Source: Maniola hyperantus (Eukaryota > Arthropoda > Insecta > Lepidoptera > Nymphalidae). Taken from it: DNA of 64,000 nt. The stretch covers positions 1,550,001 through 1,614,000 of the forward strand of contig NC_048563.1 in NCBI RefSeq assembly GCF_902806685.2, given 5' to 3'. The notes under the pieces were generated by a model. The model saw only the letters and a program-made list of their open reading frames with translations, was not told the DNA's origin and made no database searches. Every line of letters begins with the position of its first letter. Within the stretch, counting starts at the first letter, position 1. Of this stretch, positions 11,501 through 20,416 are shown in pieces. The translations under genes were made by a program, and so were the position numbers.

Positions 11501-14007
11501 GATTAACACATAGGCTACTTTTTATCCCGGAAAATCAAAGAGTTCCCGCGGGATTTTGAAAAATCTAAATCCACGCGGACAAAGTCGCGGGCATCAGCTA
11601 GTAATTAATAAGGGTACCTAGTAATAGTTTTTGATTTATCACGCAAAATGTCGAAAAATTAAGACTGTAGTACGAACGACTCGCACTTGGCCGGTTTTTT
11701 ATTTTTCTTTCATGCTTTTTATAGGATCCATGGCACAGGACACAGCCGAGTGTATGAGACAGCAGTTAAAACCAACGTATCAGTAGTGCCGCAAGACCTA
11801 ACCTTCACCATGTACCAGTCGGATGGCAGTGCAGCCAACAACCTGCTGGTGAACGAGCTGCTGGAGTTCTGCTTGGACGCTGTGGAGCACCCTCCGGAGC
11901 ACCCCGAGGCGTTGGGGATGTTCCTTACTAGACAGTGAGTTTTCATTATAACTTAGTATGATACTATCCGTCGGAAAACCAGAGTGACCGACATAGCTCA
12001 ACGAATTAGCCAGCTGAAGTGGCAGTGGGCAGTGGGCAGGCCACGTCTGCCGCAGAACCGATGGCCGCTGGGGCAGACGTGTTCTGGAGTGGAGACCGCG
12101 TATCGGCAAGCGCAGTGTGGGACGACCTCCAACTCGCTGGACTGACGACCTTAAGAAGGTAGCGGGAAATGGATGAGGGAGGCGGAGGATCGTGTGTGGT
12201 GGCGCACTCTTGGAAAGGCCTATGTCCAGCAGTGACGCAAACAGACTGACTGATTGACTACTATAGCAGATACCTGGCATGTACTACTACGCTAAACAAA
12301 TGTGCCTATTGCATAACCATCTTTGCATTATTACCTTTCTAATGAACTCGGTTCGGGGCACATCAATGGGATGGTTTCCAAGTATATAACGGACATAGGT
12401 AGAAACATTTTTGTGATTTACGCCTTGTGACGTCATTAATTGCTTTTGTTACAGCGCGACGTTATTAATTAATTATTTAAAAAATAATTAATCTAAATTT
12501 ATAAAATGAAAAGGTGACTGACTGACTGATCTATCAACGCACAGCTCAAACTACTGGACGGATCGGGCTGAAATTTGGCATACAGATAGCTATTATGACA
12601 TAGGCATCCGCTAAGAAAGGATTTTTGAAAATCCAACCCCTAAGGGGGTGAAATAGGGGTTTGAAATTTGTGTAGTCCACGCGGATGAAGTCGCGAGCAT
12701 AAGCTAGTATTCTAGCTCCATAAACTACCGCTATACAAAAAAAAATCACGTCATTTTATTACTACAGTCCAAGACCCTATTGTAATAGATTTAAATTATT
12801 TTTCCAGACTAATGAACTATCTAAAACAAGAGCATCCAGAGGTACTCCAAAACCAGGATTTCCTGGACGAATTCCTGGAACTGATGAACCTGGTCATCAA
12901 CAACTATGAGGCTTCCAACGATTGGAACGATGTTAGCGCTCAGACGAACTACGCCGAGTTGACTGGCCACCAGCACATGAGTTGGCACCGATATGGTTAT
13001 AAGACCTTCTTTGACATACTGTTGGTGAGATTTATTGGATTTTTTACTCTTCTTGGTCAATATCTGCATATTTATTTGTTGTTGAGTGTTTTTAGAATGA
13101 ATTGAATGAATGAGTGAATGGAATGAATTATAGTGTGAGAGTGAGTGAATGAATACAATGTGCTAACTGTGAATTTTTGTCAACCAAATGACTGAAACGA
13201 GTGGAATTATTGAGTGAATGGAAAAAATGATTGGAATGAATTTTAAGAGTTAAGGGTTAAAGTGACTGAATTCCTGGAACTGATGAACTTAATCATCAAC
13301 AACTATGAGGCTTCCAACGATTGGAACGATGTTAGCGCTCAGACGAACTACGCTGAGTTGACTGGCCACCAGCACATGAGTTTGCACCGATATGGTTATA
13401 AGACCTTCTTTGACATCCTACTGTTGGTGAGATTTTGACTTTTTTTGGCGGTTTTAACACGTTTTTTTGGTATTTTGGACGTTTTAGAGTTCAAAATTTA
13501 GTTTTACAGCATTGTCGGAGATTTTAAGTGATTAGAATGACTGAGTGAATGTGTGAAAGAAAAAAGTGAATGATAAATGAATTAAAAGTGTGAACGAATG
13601 GCTGACTGGTATTATTGAACTAATCACAGGCCTTGGTAACGTAACGGACAGTCACATTCGCATTAATAATATGTGTTATTATAACTTTTTTTGTGTCCAC
13701 AGAACACATACAACAACGGTCCAGGTTGGCCAACGTTAGAAATCAAACTGAACACAGAGGCGACACAAATAAAATGGCCGAAGGAGTCGACGGGTAGAGT
13801 GGAGGTAGTGTGTAAAGATGGCGCCGTGTACACAGCTGATAATGTTATACTTACTGTTTCTGTTGGAGTTTTGAAAGAAAGGTATGTATGATTACTAAGG
13901 ACCACAAAATTTTTTTTGAGGTGGCCTTAACTATTTTTAGGGTTCCGTACCGCAAAAGGAAAAACGGAACCCTTATAGGATCACTTTGTTGTCTGTCTGT
14001 CTGTCTT

Positions 14008-14050
<43 letters not shown>

Positions 14051-17000
14051 GACAGACAAACACTTAAACGGAACGCTAAACATTTAAATTGTGGTCATGA
14101 ACAAATATTGCTATTTTCAACTTTTAAAGTAAGATAACTATATCAAGTGGGGTATTATATGATAGGGCTTTACCTATATATTCTAAAACAGATTTTGATT
14201 TATTTTTATGCATAATAGTTTTTGATTTATCGTGCAAAACGTTGATAAAATACGACTGCAGTACGGAACCCTCGGTGCGCGAGGCTGACTCTCAATTGGC
14301 TGGTTTTTTTTTCCCCTTAGCAGTAAGTTTTCCTGTAAAATAAAATACTAAAACTAAACGGATTAATAATAATCTAAACAATGGGGATTCACACAGTATT
14401 TTTTTTTCTTATAATCATAATCACTTATTTGTTTTGCTCAGATATGATAGGTACATGTATATTATTTACATGGGGTCTTAAAAGTTAGGTAATCAGTCAC
14501 ATATCATATCCTGCCAAGCATGGCGTGCAAAATTAATTGAACCCAGCATCTCATTTCACCGTCTTAAAATATTTGAGCCTCAATAGCTCAACCGGTATAG
14601 GAGTGGACTCAAAACCGAAAGGTCGACGGTTCAAACCCCGCCCGTTGCACTATTGTCGTACCTACTCCTAACACAAGCCTGACGCTTAATTGGAGAGGAA
14701 AGGGGAATATTAGTCATTTAATATGGCTAATATTCTTTATAAAAAAATATATATATATTGTTATGTCATCATGTCAAAGTTATTAATAATTCAAATGTCA
14801 ATTTCTATGCATTATTTATAAATTACCTTACAGACATACAAATCTATTCGACCCGCCTTTACCACAAAACAAAATACAGTCCATAGAAAAAATCCCCATG
14901 GGTGTCGTGGACAAAATAATTTTAAGTTTCGACCACCTTGGGTTACCGAATGGGACATTTTTTGGGTTTTTATGGAGGGGGGAGGAAAAGAGGAAAGTTA
15001 GTAAGGAGGATTATTGGACCACTAGAATTTTTGGGTGCAGTACACCCATGGGGTCGAAAACGGCACTAACTTTTTGGACTAGCGGCGAAGTCGCTAAATT
15101 GGTATGTATTTTTAGGGGTCCGTACTAAAATTTAAAAAATATATATATTCCTTGTACGATCAAATCAAATCAAATCAAATTATTTATTGCTTATTTGGGT
15201 TTACAATGGTTCTTAGTCATACAATTTGTGGTAAGTACAGCCAAATACCTTATATACTAAGGCATGCAATATTATGTTAGAATTATTTTACGTATTTTTT
15301 AATTATTCTTTTAAATTTGCTTATTTATAAAATTTTGTCACAATAATAAATTAAATAATACATAAATCAATCAGAACACTTATAACCTCCTCAGAACAAT
15401 GTCAATATGGGCTAGCTACCAAATAATCAATTATATTGTCAAGTATATACATATTATGTCAAAGTTATACTTTGATTATTTTATTTTAATATTTTTATTT
15501 ATTTATTTAGGTATTCAGCTACACTGTAGAAACAATTAAATAATAGCCACTCAAATAATTTACGTTTAAGTGAATTCAGCGACATTGATTCTGCTTTCAA
15601 ATCATTTGGTAGCTTATTATACAATTTAACACTCATTGCATAACAATTTTTACAGAAGAATTTAGTGTTTATTTTATGAGGTATAATTAGTCTATTTGTG
15701 TTTCGATTATTTCTAGCAGGTAGTTTTCCTTGACGAGCTTTTGTAAATAGTGCATTGTTTTTCTTTACAAATATAATAATTTCATAAATATACATACATG
15801 GAAGTGGAAGTATTTTTAACTTTCTAAAAAGTGGTCTACATGGATCGAGAGGACCTGCTCCACGGCCGATGGCCGGCACGATGGCACGGAACCCTCCGTG
15901 TAGAGTCCCGACTCGCCCTTGACGGGTTTTTAATGTTTCCAGGTGGAAACGTTACCCGAGGACGTAGTTAAGAGGAAAGTGATGGAACTTTTGAGAAAGT
16001 TTATGGGAAGAAATATTACAATACCAGAACCGACTGCTATGATCAGGTACGTACAAAAAATAGTTAAAAAAAATTAGCTAAGTTCATCATCATCATCATC
16101 AACTAATAGACGTCCACTGCTGGACATAGGTCTCTTGTAGGGACTTCCACACGCCACGGTATTGCGCCGCCGCCATCCAGCGGCTCCCTGCGACTCGTCT
16201 GATGTCGTCCGTCCACCTAGTGGGGGGTCGTCCAACACTGCGTCTTCCGATGCGAGGTCGCCATTCCAGCACCTTGGGACCCCAACGTCTATCGGTTGTA
16301 CGAACTATGTGCCTGCCCATTGCCACTTCAGCTTCGCAACCCGTTGAGTTATGTCGGTTACTCTAGTTCTCCTACGGATCTCCTCATGTCTGATGGTAAT
16401 TTTCCGGGAAACAAGCTACCTCTGTCATATAAATCGATTAATCGGATGGGTTACTAGATGATGCCCACAACTTCATTGAAAACGGGTAAACGGATGGGCC
16501 GTGAAAAGCTAGCAGACAGATTGACGGACAGACAGACAGACACTTTCGCATTTCTAATATTAGTAGCTGATGCCCGCGACTTCGTCCGCATGGATTTACA
16601 TTTTTCAAAATCCCGCAGGAACTCTTTGATTTTCCGGGATAAAAAGTAGTCCTTCCTATGTCCTTCCCCGGGATGCAAGCTATCGCTGTACCAAATTTCG
16701 TCAAAATCGGTTGAACGGATGAGTCGTGAAAGGCAAGCAGACAGACAGACAGACACACTTTCGCATTTATAATATTAGTATGGATTATGGATTTAATAAT
16801 TGTATTATTTGTCTATAGATCGACCTGGTATTCGAGCCCCTTCACCCGTGGCAGCTACACACACGACGACCTCATAGTCACCCAGTACCCGCACGCTCGA
16901 GCGAATCTGGCGGAGCCCTTACGAGACGCGTCCGGGAGCCCTAAGGTCCTATTCGCGGGCGAAGCGACAGATTTGACGCACTTCTCTACAGTTCACGGTG

Positions 17001-17056
17001 CGAGTGATTCTGGGTACAGGGAAGCTCAGAGGTTACTGCTTACTAGTAAAGTGTAA
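5501..17056 (+). CDS. Secreted flavin-containing polyamine/amine oxidase, 489 aa, eight exons
   Basis: Exons: 5501-5571, 11307-11489, 11725-11934, 12808-13024, 13703-13881, 14834-15101, 15943-16046, 16819-17056. All have AG/GT borders, the phases agree, and the total is 1470 bases ending in TAA. Exon 1 encodes a signal peptide (hydrophobic core at residues 8-18, LRWIFLASILG), and its ATG is in good context (CACAATGG). The FAD-binding motif GLGSAG is at 37-42, with E60 and RIGGRVW following. GAEWIHG is at 82-88. Lys314 in DKI is at the place of the conserved flavin-adjacent lysine. FAGEATD (456-462) and STVHGA (467-472) form the C-terminal FAD site. This fits the spermine/N1-acetylpolyamine oxidase family (oxidation of polyamines with release of H2O2) at the usual ~490-500 aa. 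The exact substrate cannot be told. Secretion or an endomembrane location is inferred. The first intron (5.7 kb) is all repeats. A candidate AATAAA is at 17720. Confidence 0.93.
5592..6012 (-). repeat. ~415-bp repeat, inverted copy after oxidase exon 1
   Basis: The reverse complement of the copy at 5045-5457. It starts AAAAAACCAGCCCAATGCGA and ends TTTTGAGGTACGGAAC. Together the two could pair over about 400 bases around exon 1. Confidence 0.8.
6171..6386 (+). repeat. CGCGACTTCGTCCGCG-type repeat, full copy
   Basis: It runs from CTAGCTGATTCCCGCGACTT to CGCATTTATAATATTAGTA. A 'cagacagacag' run lies near the end and CCCCGGGATGCAAGCTATC in the middle. Confidence 0.75.
6439..6775 (+). mobile_element. 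3' end of an RTE-like non-LTR retrotransposon
   Basis: A degraded frame reads GDGESYVRSF-like sequence and then RRTRVTDIAQRVAKLKWQW, AGHIVRTNDRRWGPKVMEW and LQETYVQQWMS. This is the C-terminal part of RTE-type ORF2. It carries internal stops and ends in a TGATGATGA tail typical of these elements. No RT core is present. Confidence 0.7.
7985..8231 (-). mobile_element. tRNA-derived SINE-2, partial
   Basis: Its reverse complement begins TGTGATAGCCTAGTGGTTAG (tRNA-like head) and continues with 'cggagttatgtgcg'-like and GCACATGGCCAGCGTGGT pieces. Compare the longer copy at 28870-29186. Confidence 0.65.
8975..9176 (-). repeat. CGCGACTTCGTCCGCG-type repeat, inverted copy
   Basis: It begins at ATCCATACTTCTGTGTCTGT with a TCTG run and ends GAAGTCGCGGGCATCATCTAG. 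Confidence 0.75.
9575..10260. other. Oxidase intron 1: transposon remnant plus unexplained open stretch
   Basis: The part at 9580-9990 carries GCAGGGCCTGTTGC and GGGGCCCCCAAATGTG motifs that look like a decayed transposon. From about 10005 to 10242 one frame stays open (VVQKFIYFRGDRKSDCG, SVMLCPGSLACLSG), bounded by a CCCAG and a CAGGTGAGT site. That makes it exon-like, but it is not needed by the oxidase phase. I do not recognise it. Confidence 0.3.
10262..10677 (-). repeat. ~415-bp repeat, inverted, full copy
   Basis: It starts AAAACCGGCCAAGTGCGAGT and ends GAGGTACGGAACCCTAAA. A second, more decayed copy in the same orientation follows at 10680-10920. Confidence 0.75.
10968..11290 (+). mobile_element. 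3' end of an RTE-like retrotransposon, second subfamily
   Basis: The strand reads 'tgacatagctcaacgaac', GGCAGACGTGTTCTGGAGTG and 'cgctcttgggaaggcctatg', and ends in a (TTGA)n tail. The tail touches the splice acceptor of oxidase exon 2 at 11306. Confidence 0.7.
11500..11700 (+). repeat. Two repeat fragments between oxidase exons 2 and 3
   Basis: At 11500-11604 is the right half of the CGCGACTTCGTCCGCG repeat in inverted form (ends GCGGGCATCAGCTAGT). At 11605-11700 is the tail of the 415-bp repeat, ending TTGGCCGGTTTTTT just 25 bases before exon 3. Confidence 0.65.
11968..12260 (+). mobile_element. 3' end of an RTE-like retrotransposon
   Basis: Nearly the same sequence as the copy at 10968-11290, including GGCAGACGTGTTCTGGAGTG and the GACTGATTGA tail. 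It lies in oxidase intron 3. Confidence 0.7.
12520..12782 (+). repeat. AAACTACTGGACGG-type repeat plus inverted-repeat element fragment
   Basis: CTGACTGACTGATCTATCAA to GAAGTCGCGAGCATAAGCTA is one full short repeat (about 195 bp). It is followed by the terminal arm of the GGGTCTTGGACTG element (CCATAAACTACCGCTATAC to AGTCCAAGACCCTATT), which ends 25 bases before oxidase exon 4. Confidence 0.7.
13268..13437 (+). pseudogene. Partial duplicate of oxidase exon 4
   Basis: About 170 bases repeat the 3' two-thirds of exon 4 and the first bases of its intron. Matching starts at GAATTCCTGGAACTGATGAA (as at 12867) and runs through the donor TTGGTGAGATT. I see few differences: CTG to TTA and GCC to GCT (both silent), TGG to TTG (Trp to Leu in HMSWHRYG) and three extra bases before the donor. 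The 5' part of the exon with its acceptor is missing, so splicing in is unlikely. The spacing is about 400 bases. The intervening 'gaatgaatgagtgaatgg' intron sequence also seems partly repeated after the copy. Confidence 0.85.
13937..14308 (+). repeat. ~415-bp repeat with expanded TGTC microsatellite
   Basis: It begins TAGGGTTCCGTACCGCAAAA and ends TTGGCTGGTTTTTTT. The usual short TGTC run is expanded to about 16 units at 13990-14055. Confidence 0.75.
14573..14750 (+). mobile_element. tRNA-derived SINE-3, full copy
   Basis: The tRNA-like head has a box A-like TAGCTCAACCGG and a box B-like GGTTCAAACCC. The body then reads 'gtcgtacctactcctaac' and GAGAGGAAAGGGGAATATTA and ends in an A-rich tail. 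It is not a functional tRNA because the acceptor stem is not maintained. Confidence 0.8.
15160..15470. other. AT-rich intron sequence in the oxidase gene
   Basis: A short CAAAT repeat (15163-15180) is followed by AT-rich sequence without recognisable features. Confidence 0.4.
15499..15810 (-). pseudogene. C-terminal fragment of non-LTR retrotransposon ORF2
   Basis: The frame reads MYIYEIIIFVKKNNALF, 'RNTNRLIIPHKINTKF', LYNKLPNDLKAESMSLN and YSVAEYLNK, then a stop. This C-terminal pattern ('LYNKLP', then 'Y.V.EYL') is the same kind as the fragment at 376-828. It lies in oxidase intron 6 on the opposite strand. Confidence 0.65.
15880..15931 (+). repeat. Tail of the 415-bp repeat at an oxidase acceptor
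   Basis: It runs from CACGGAACCCTCCGTG to GACGGGTTTTT and stops 11 bases before exon 7. Its T run forms part of the acceptor's polypyrimidine tract. Confidence 0.6.
16085..16393 (-). mobile_element. 3' end of an RTE-like retrotransposon
   Basis: The strand begins with the complement of the tail (TCATCATCATCATCAAC). In reverse it reads the family motifs WQWAGHIVRTTDRRWGPKVL and GRRSVGRPPTRWTDDI. Confidence 0.75.
16440..16784 (+). repeat. Two CGCGACTTCGTCCGCG-type repeats in tandem
   Basis: A partial copy ends CACTTTCGCATTTCTAATAT at 16560. A full copy follows from TAGCTGATGCCCGCGACTTC to TAATATTAGTATGGAT. The second ends 35 bases before oxidase exon 8. Confidence 0.75.
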
Positions 17057-17065
17057 AGAGTGTTG

Positions 17066-17345
17066 TTATTGAAGCGAAATCTAAAGTAACCTAACCTTTT
17101 TGAAGTGAAATCTAAAGTAACCTAACCTTTTTGAAGTGAAATCTAAAGTAACCTAACCTTTTTGAAGTGAAATCTAAAGTAGCCTAACCTTTTTGAAGTG
17201 AAATCTAAAGTAACCTAACCTTTTGATGCCAAATGTAAAGTAACCTTAAGCTTTTCCAGCCAAATCTAAAGTAACCTAACCGTCTGAAGCTAAATCTAAA
17301 GTAACCTAACATTTTGAAGCCAAATCTGATATGTAACCTAACATT
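17066..17345 (+). repeat. Tandem ~35-bp repeat after the oxidase stop codon
   Basis: About eight units of 'gaagtgaaatctaaagtaac' + CTAACCTTTTT begin ten bases after the stop. The first units are nearly identical and later ones diverge. They would lie in the 3' UTR. Each unit carries CCTAACC, but the period is not that of an insect telomere. Confidence 0.9.
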
Positions 17346-17604
17346 TTTTGGAACTAACCTAACCTGAACTTAATATTAGAAAAACATAACATGTTCCTAA
17401 GATAGTGAATGATAAAACAAAAAAAACATATTTATGTAAGAAAAAATATGATTTATTTACAGTAAGTATTTTTCCTTAGATACTTTAAATAATTAAATAT
17501 CACAAATGTATAAAAAAGTGCATTTACTTACATTTTCATTTAATATATTTTAATTTAACATAAAAATAATTAACACTGATTTTCTTTGATTACCTACTCA
17601 AAAA

Positions 17605-17670
17605 TAAGTTTTACTTTATATGTTCATATCTGAGGATATGAACATATAAAGTAAAACTTATTTTTGAAAC
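17605..17670. repeat. Near-perfect palindrome
   Basis: AAATAAGTTTTACTTTATAT, then GTTCATATC, is followed after a few bases by its exact complement. The arms are about 30 bases with almost no loop. The surroundings (17350-18120) are AT-rich without genes. Confidence 0.85.
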
Positions 17671-18120
17671 TTACACATTTAGAATTGTAATAATATTGTA
17701 AATTCGTACCTTTTTCAGTAATAAAAGGCTTATTTATTTATTTTTATTTTATTTATATGTTCATATCAATCATATGATCGAATCTTTTTTTATTTTTAAC
17801 ATAAATTTTACTGTCTATAAATAAATCAATATACCTAATATTATTTTTATATCGAGTTGGTGCCATAAAATTTGTGTAGAATTGTGATGCATTTACAAAG
17901 TTTTTTAACAATGGTTTTTAAATTTCACATCTCTGAGTATATTTTTCAAAAACGTGGCACCTAAGTTAGCTACAGTGGCTATTTCTGTTGTAAACAATTT
18001 CTGAACTAAAATGACAGGGCTAAATATATTGCTATCCCTTTCACAGTTCTTCCTGCGGAAAAGGATAGCACTATCTTTAAGTGTGATTTTAGTTAAGTTT
18101 AGATATTGTTTTTATTTATT

Positions 18121-18225
18121 TATTCAGATACAAGTTAGCCCATGACTGCAATCTCATCTAGTGGTAAGTGATGATGCAGTCTAAGATGGTAGTGGTCTAA
18201 CCTGGAAGGGGTGTGGCAGTTTACA
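18121..18225 (-). mobile_element. tRNA-derived SINE-1, 3' fragment
   Basis: It begins TTTATTCAGATACAAGTTAG and reads AACCTGGAAGGGGTGTGG. It is the 3' end of the family at 21459-21799. Confidence 0.65.
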
Positions 18226-19106
18226 ACAGAATTAGCCATATTGTGGCAGATTCTATTGTACATTTATATATTTATATTTGAAATCTCTAAATTAAACTAA
18301 AATGGTTAGTTAAAATCTATTGCCATATTTTACAATGCTCCTTGTACAATGCAGAACGGGACGACACTAGATATAGGGTTGTTCCCGTTGAGTCACACTA
18401 CCGTGAACAACACTGTGATTCAACGGGCAAAAAATCCTCTTGAGTCACGTTGTGACACTTTTTGGAATTTTATTTTCCCGTTGAGTCAGACCCGCATATT
18501 ACGTGTGTGACAAGTGTTGACTGAACCTGAAAAATATTATGCTTGAGCCACACTGTGACATAACGCCATTTTATTTTTAACCGACTTCCAAAAGAAGGTG
18601 AAAATGAAATGAAATGAAAATGAAAAATATATTTATTTAACAAAACAGTTAAAAAAAATTGGTGGTTCTCAATTCGACCTTTTCAACTTAGTTTACCTGT
18701 CAACTTAATATAGAGATAAGTTCCAACAGAATTACGGTCTGCGCAGACGAGGTACGAAAATGATAACTAAATACTGTACAGTCTGATTCGAACGTCAATG
18801 CGCCCCTGAAGTTTGCGCACGACGTTGCGCAGAACACACATTTTGGGTGTCCGAAGTAGCAAAGCTAACTTCACGCAGACGCATTTAAGTTTGAATCGTA
18901 CTATACTTGACTACTTGTTATATTCAAATAAATAATTGTATTATTAAAATGTAAAATTGTATCTACATATTAAGTGAATGAAATATTGTAAAATTTAATA
19001 ATTTATAAGCAAATATTTGTAAAAAAATATATTTTAAAATATCAATAGCTTTTAAAACCGAGAAATTTTTAATTATTTATTTAATTAAGAAACAAATACT
19101 TAAACA

Positions 19107-19460
19107 TATAATACTAGCTGACCCGCCCCGGCTTCGCTCGGGTGGAATTTAGAAAATCGAGATGGGGGGATGAATTTCCAAAAATCCTGGAACACGTATC
19201 TCTTCATTTGTGACCGAAAACCCAAATACCAATTTTCATGCAAATAACTTGAAAAATGACGGACTTTCTTACAAACTTTCATCCCCTATTTAACCCACTT
19301 AGGGGTGGCATTTCGAAAAATCCTTTCTTAGTGGATACCTACTCTTTACAGAGAAGACACCCTCAAAATTTCATGTCTCTAGGACCAGTAGTTTAGGCTG
19401 TGCGTTTATATATATGTCAGTCAGTCAGTCAGGACTTTGAATTTTATATATATAGATAAA
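19107..19460 (-). repeat. Diverged GACCCGCCCCGGCTTCGCTCG-type repeat
   Basis: It begins 'ctagctgacccgccccggc' and ends in a CAGTCAGTCAGTCAGG run. Inside is 'cccctatttaacccac' and 'ggggtggcattt', so it is a distant relative of the AAACTACTGGACGG repeats. Confidence 0.55.
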
Positions 19461-19552
19461 CAGAAATGTTAAAATGTATAAGTAACTGAGTGTATTTTAT
19501 TAAATAGGTAATATGAAGTTTGTAACTTTTGTACGACTTTTAATAAAGCAAT

Positions 19553-19852
19553 GGCCCCGATTCTCTAGTCTCTCACTAAACTTAATTTAGAGTATCTGCA
19601 TCCTTTTCTTTTTACTACTGCTAAAAAAGGAACGGAACATGACTTTCACATTTAAAGACTCTAAATTTTAGTGCATAATACAAATTTAAACAGTAGGTTC
19701 GCGAGTGCGTGCTAAAATCACGGGTTTTACCATCTAAAAATTAAATTTAGAAATGTCAAACTGCTTCTGTCCTTTTCATATTGCCATAGTAAGGAGAGGG
19801 TTCGAATACTCTAAAATTAGGTTGTGCTTAGAATCGGTGCCAGTATTATTTA
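19553..19852. mobile_element. Non-autonomous TIR element (GGCACCGATTC ends)
   Basis: About 300 bp with inverted ends: GCCCCGATTCTCTAGTCTC at the left and AGAATCGGTGCCA at the right. A close copy is at 53779-54067 and a half copy at 32810-32900. It has no ORF. Confidence 0.7.
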
Positions 19853-20416
19853 AAATGTTGTTATTTTTTCACTGTCAACTAACTAATTCTACACAAATTC
19901 TAAACTAACATGACAGGTCTAATGAGGAGGTTTCCAGGCAACGTTCGAGATAATTTTCATAGATGGCGTTGAATACTTTCACCACTAAAGATGAAAAATA
20001 ATATCTATATGATCTATGCTTTAATGTTTAGGTCGCGTCAATCAATGACATAGATGTAAGAGTAAGAGCTAGCATGCACTGCAATTTTCCTTACGTTTTT
20101 TCCCCACAAAATCTGTGAACTATAATAGAAGTAATTAATAAATTTCGCATCCGATTTAAAGATCATCATATAGATATAGGTATTATTTTTCATCTTTAGT
20201 GGGCGATGTATTCAGCGCCATCTATGAAAATTATCTCAAACGTAATTGAAGGACAAACCAACTAACAAACACACTTTCGCATTTAATAATATAGCGTAGT
20301 GAGTTTATGGATTACAATTTCAATTATTTTTTTACAGCTTTCTGTTGATTGATTGAATAATTTAAATCTGTTTTGCATAGCTCTAGTCAGCAAAATTAAT
20401 TTTTCTTTAACTTAGT

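Noticed and set aside
14573..14650. tRNA gene
   Set aside because: Box A- and box B-like motifs are present, but the stems do not pair and the same head is followed by the same SINE body at several places.
17066..17345. Interstitial telomere repeat
   Set aside because: Units contain CCTAACC, but the period is about 35 bases and there is no run of CCTAA pentamers.
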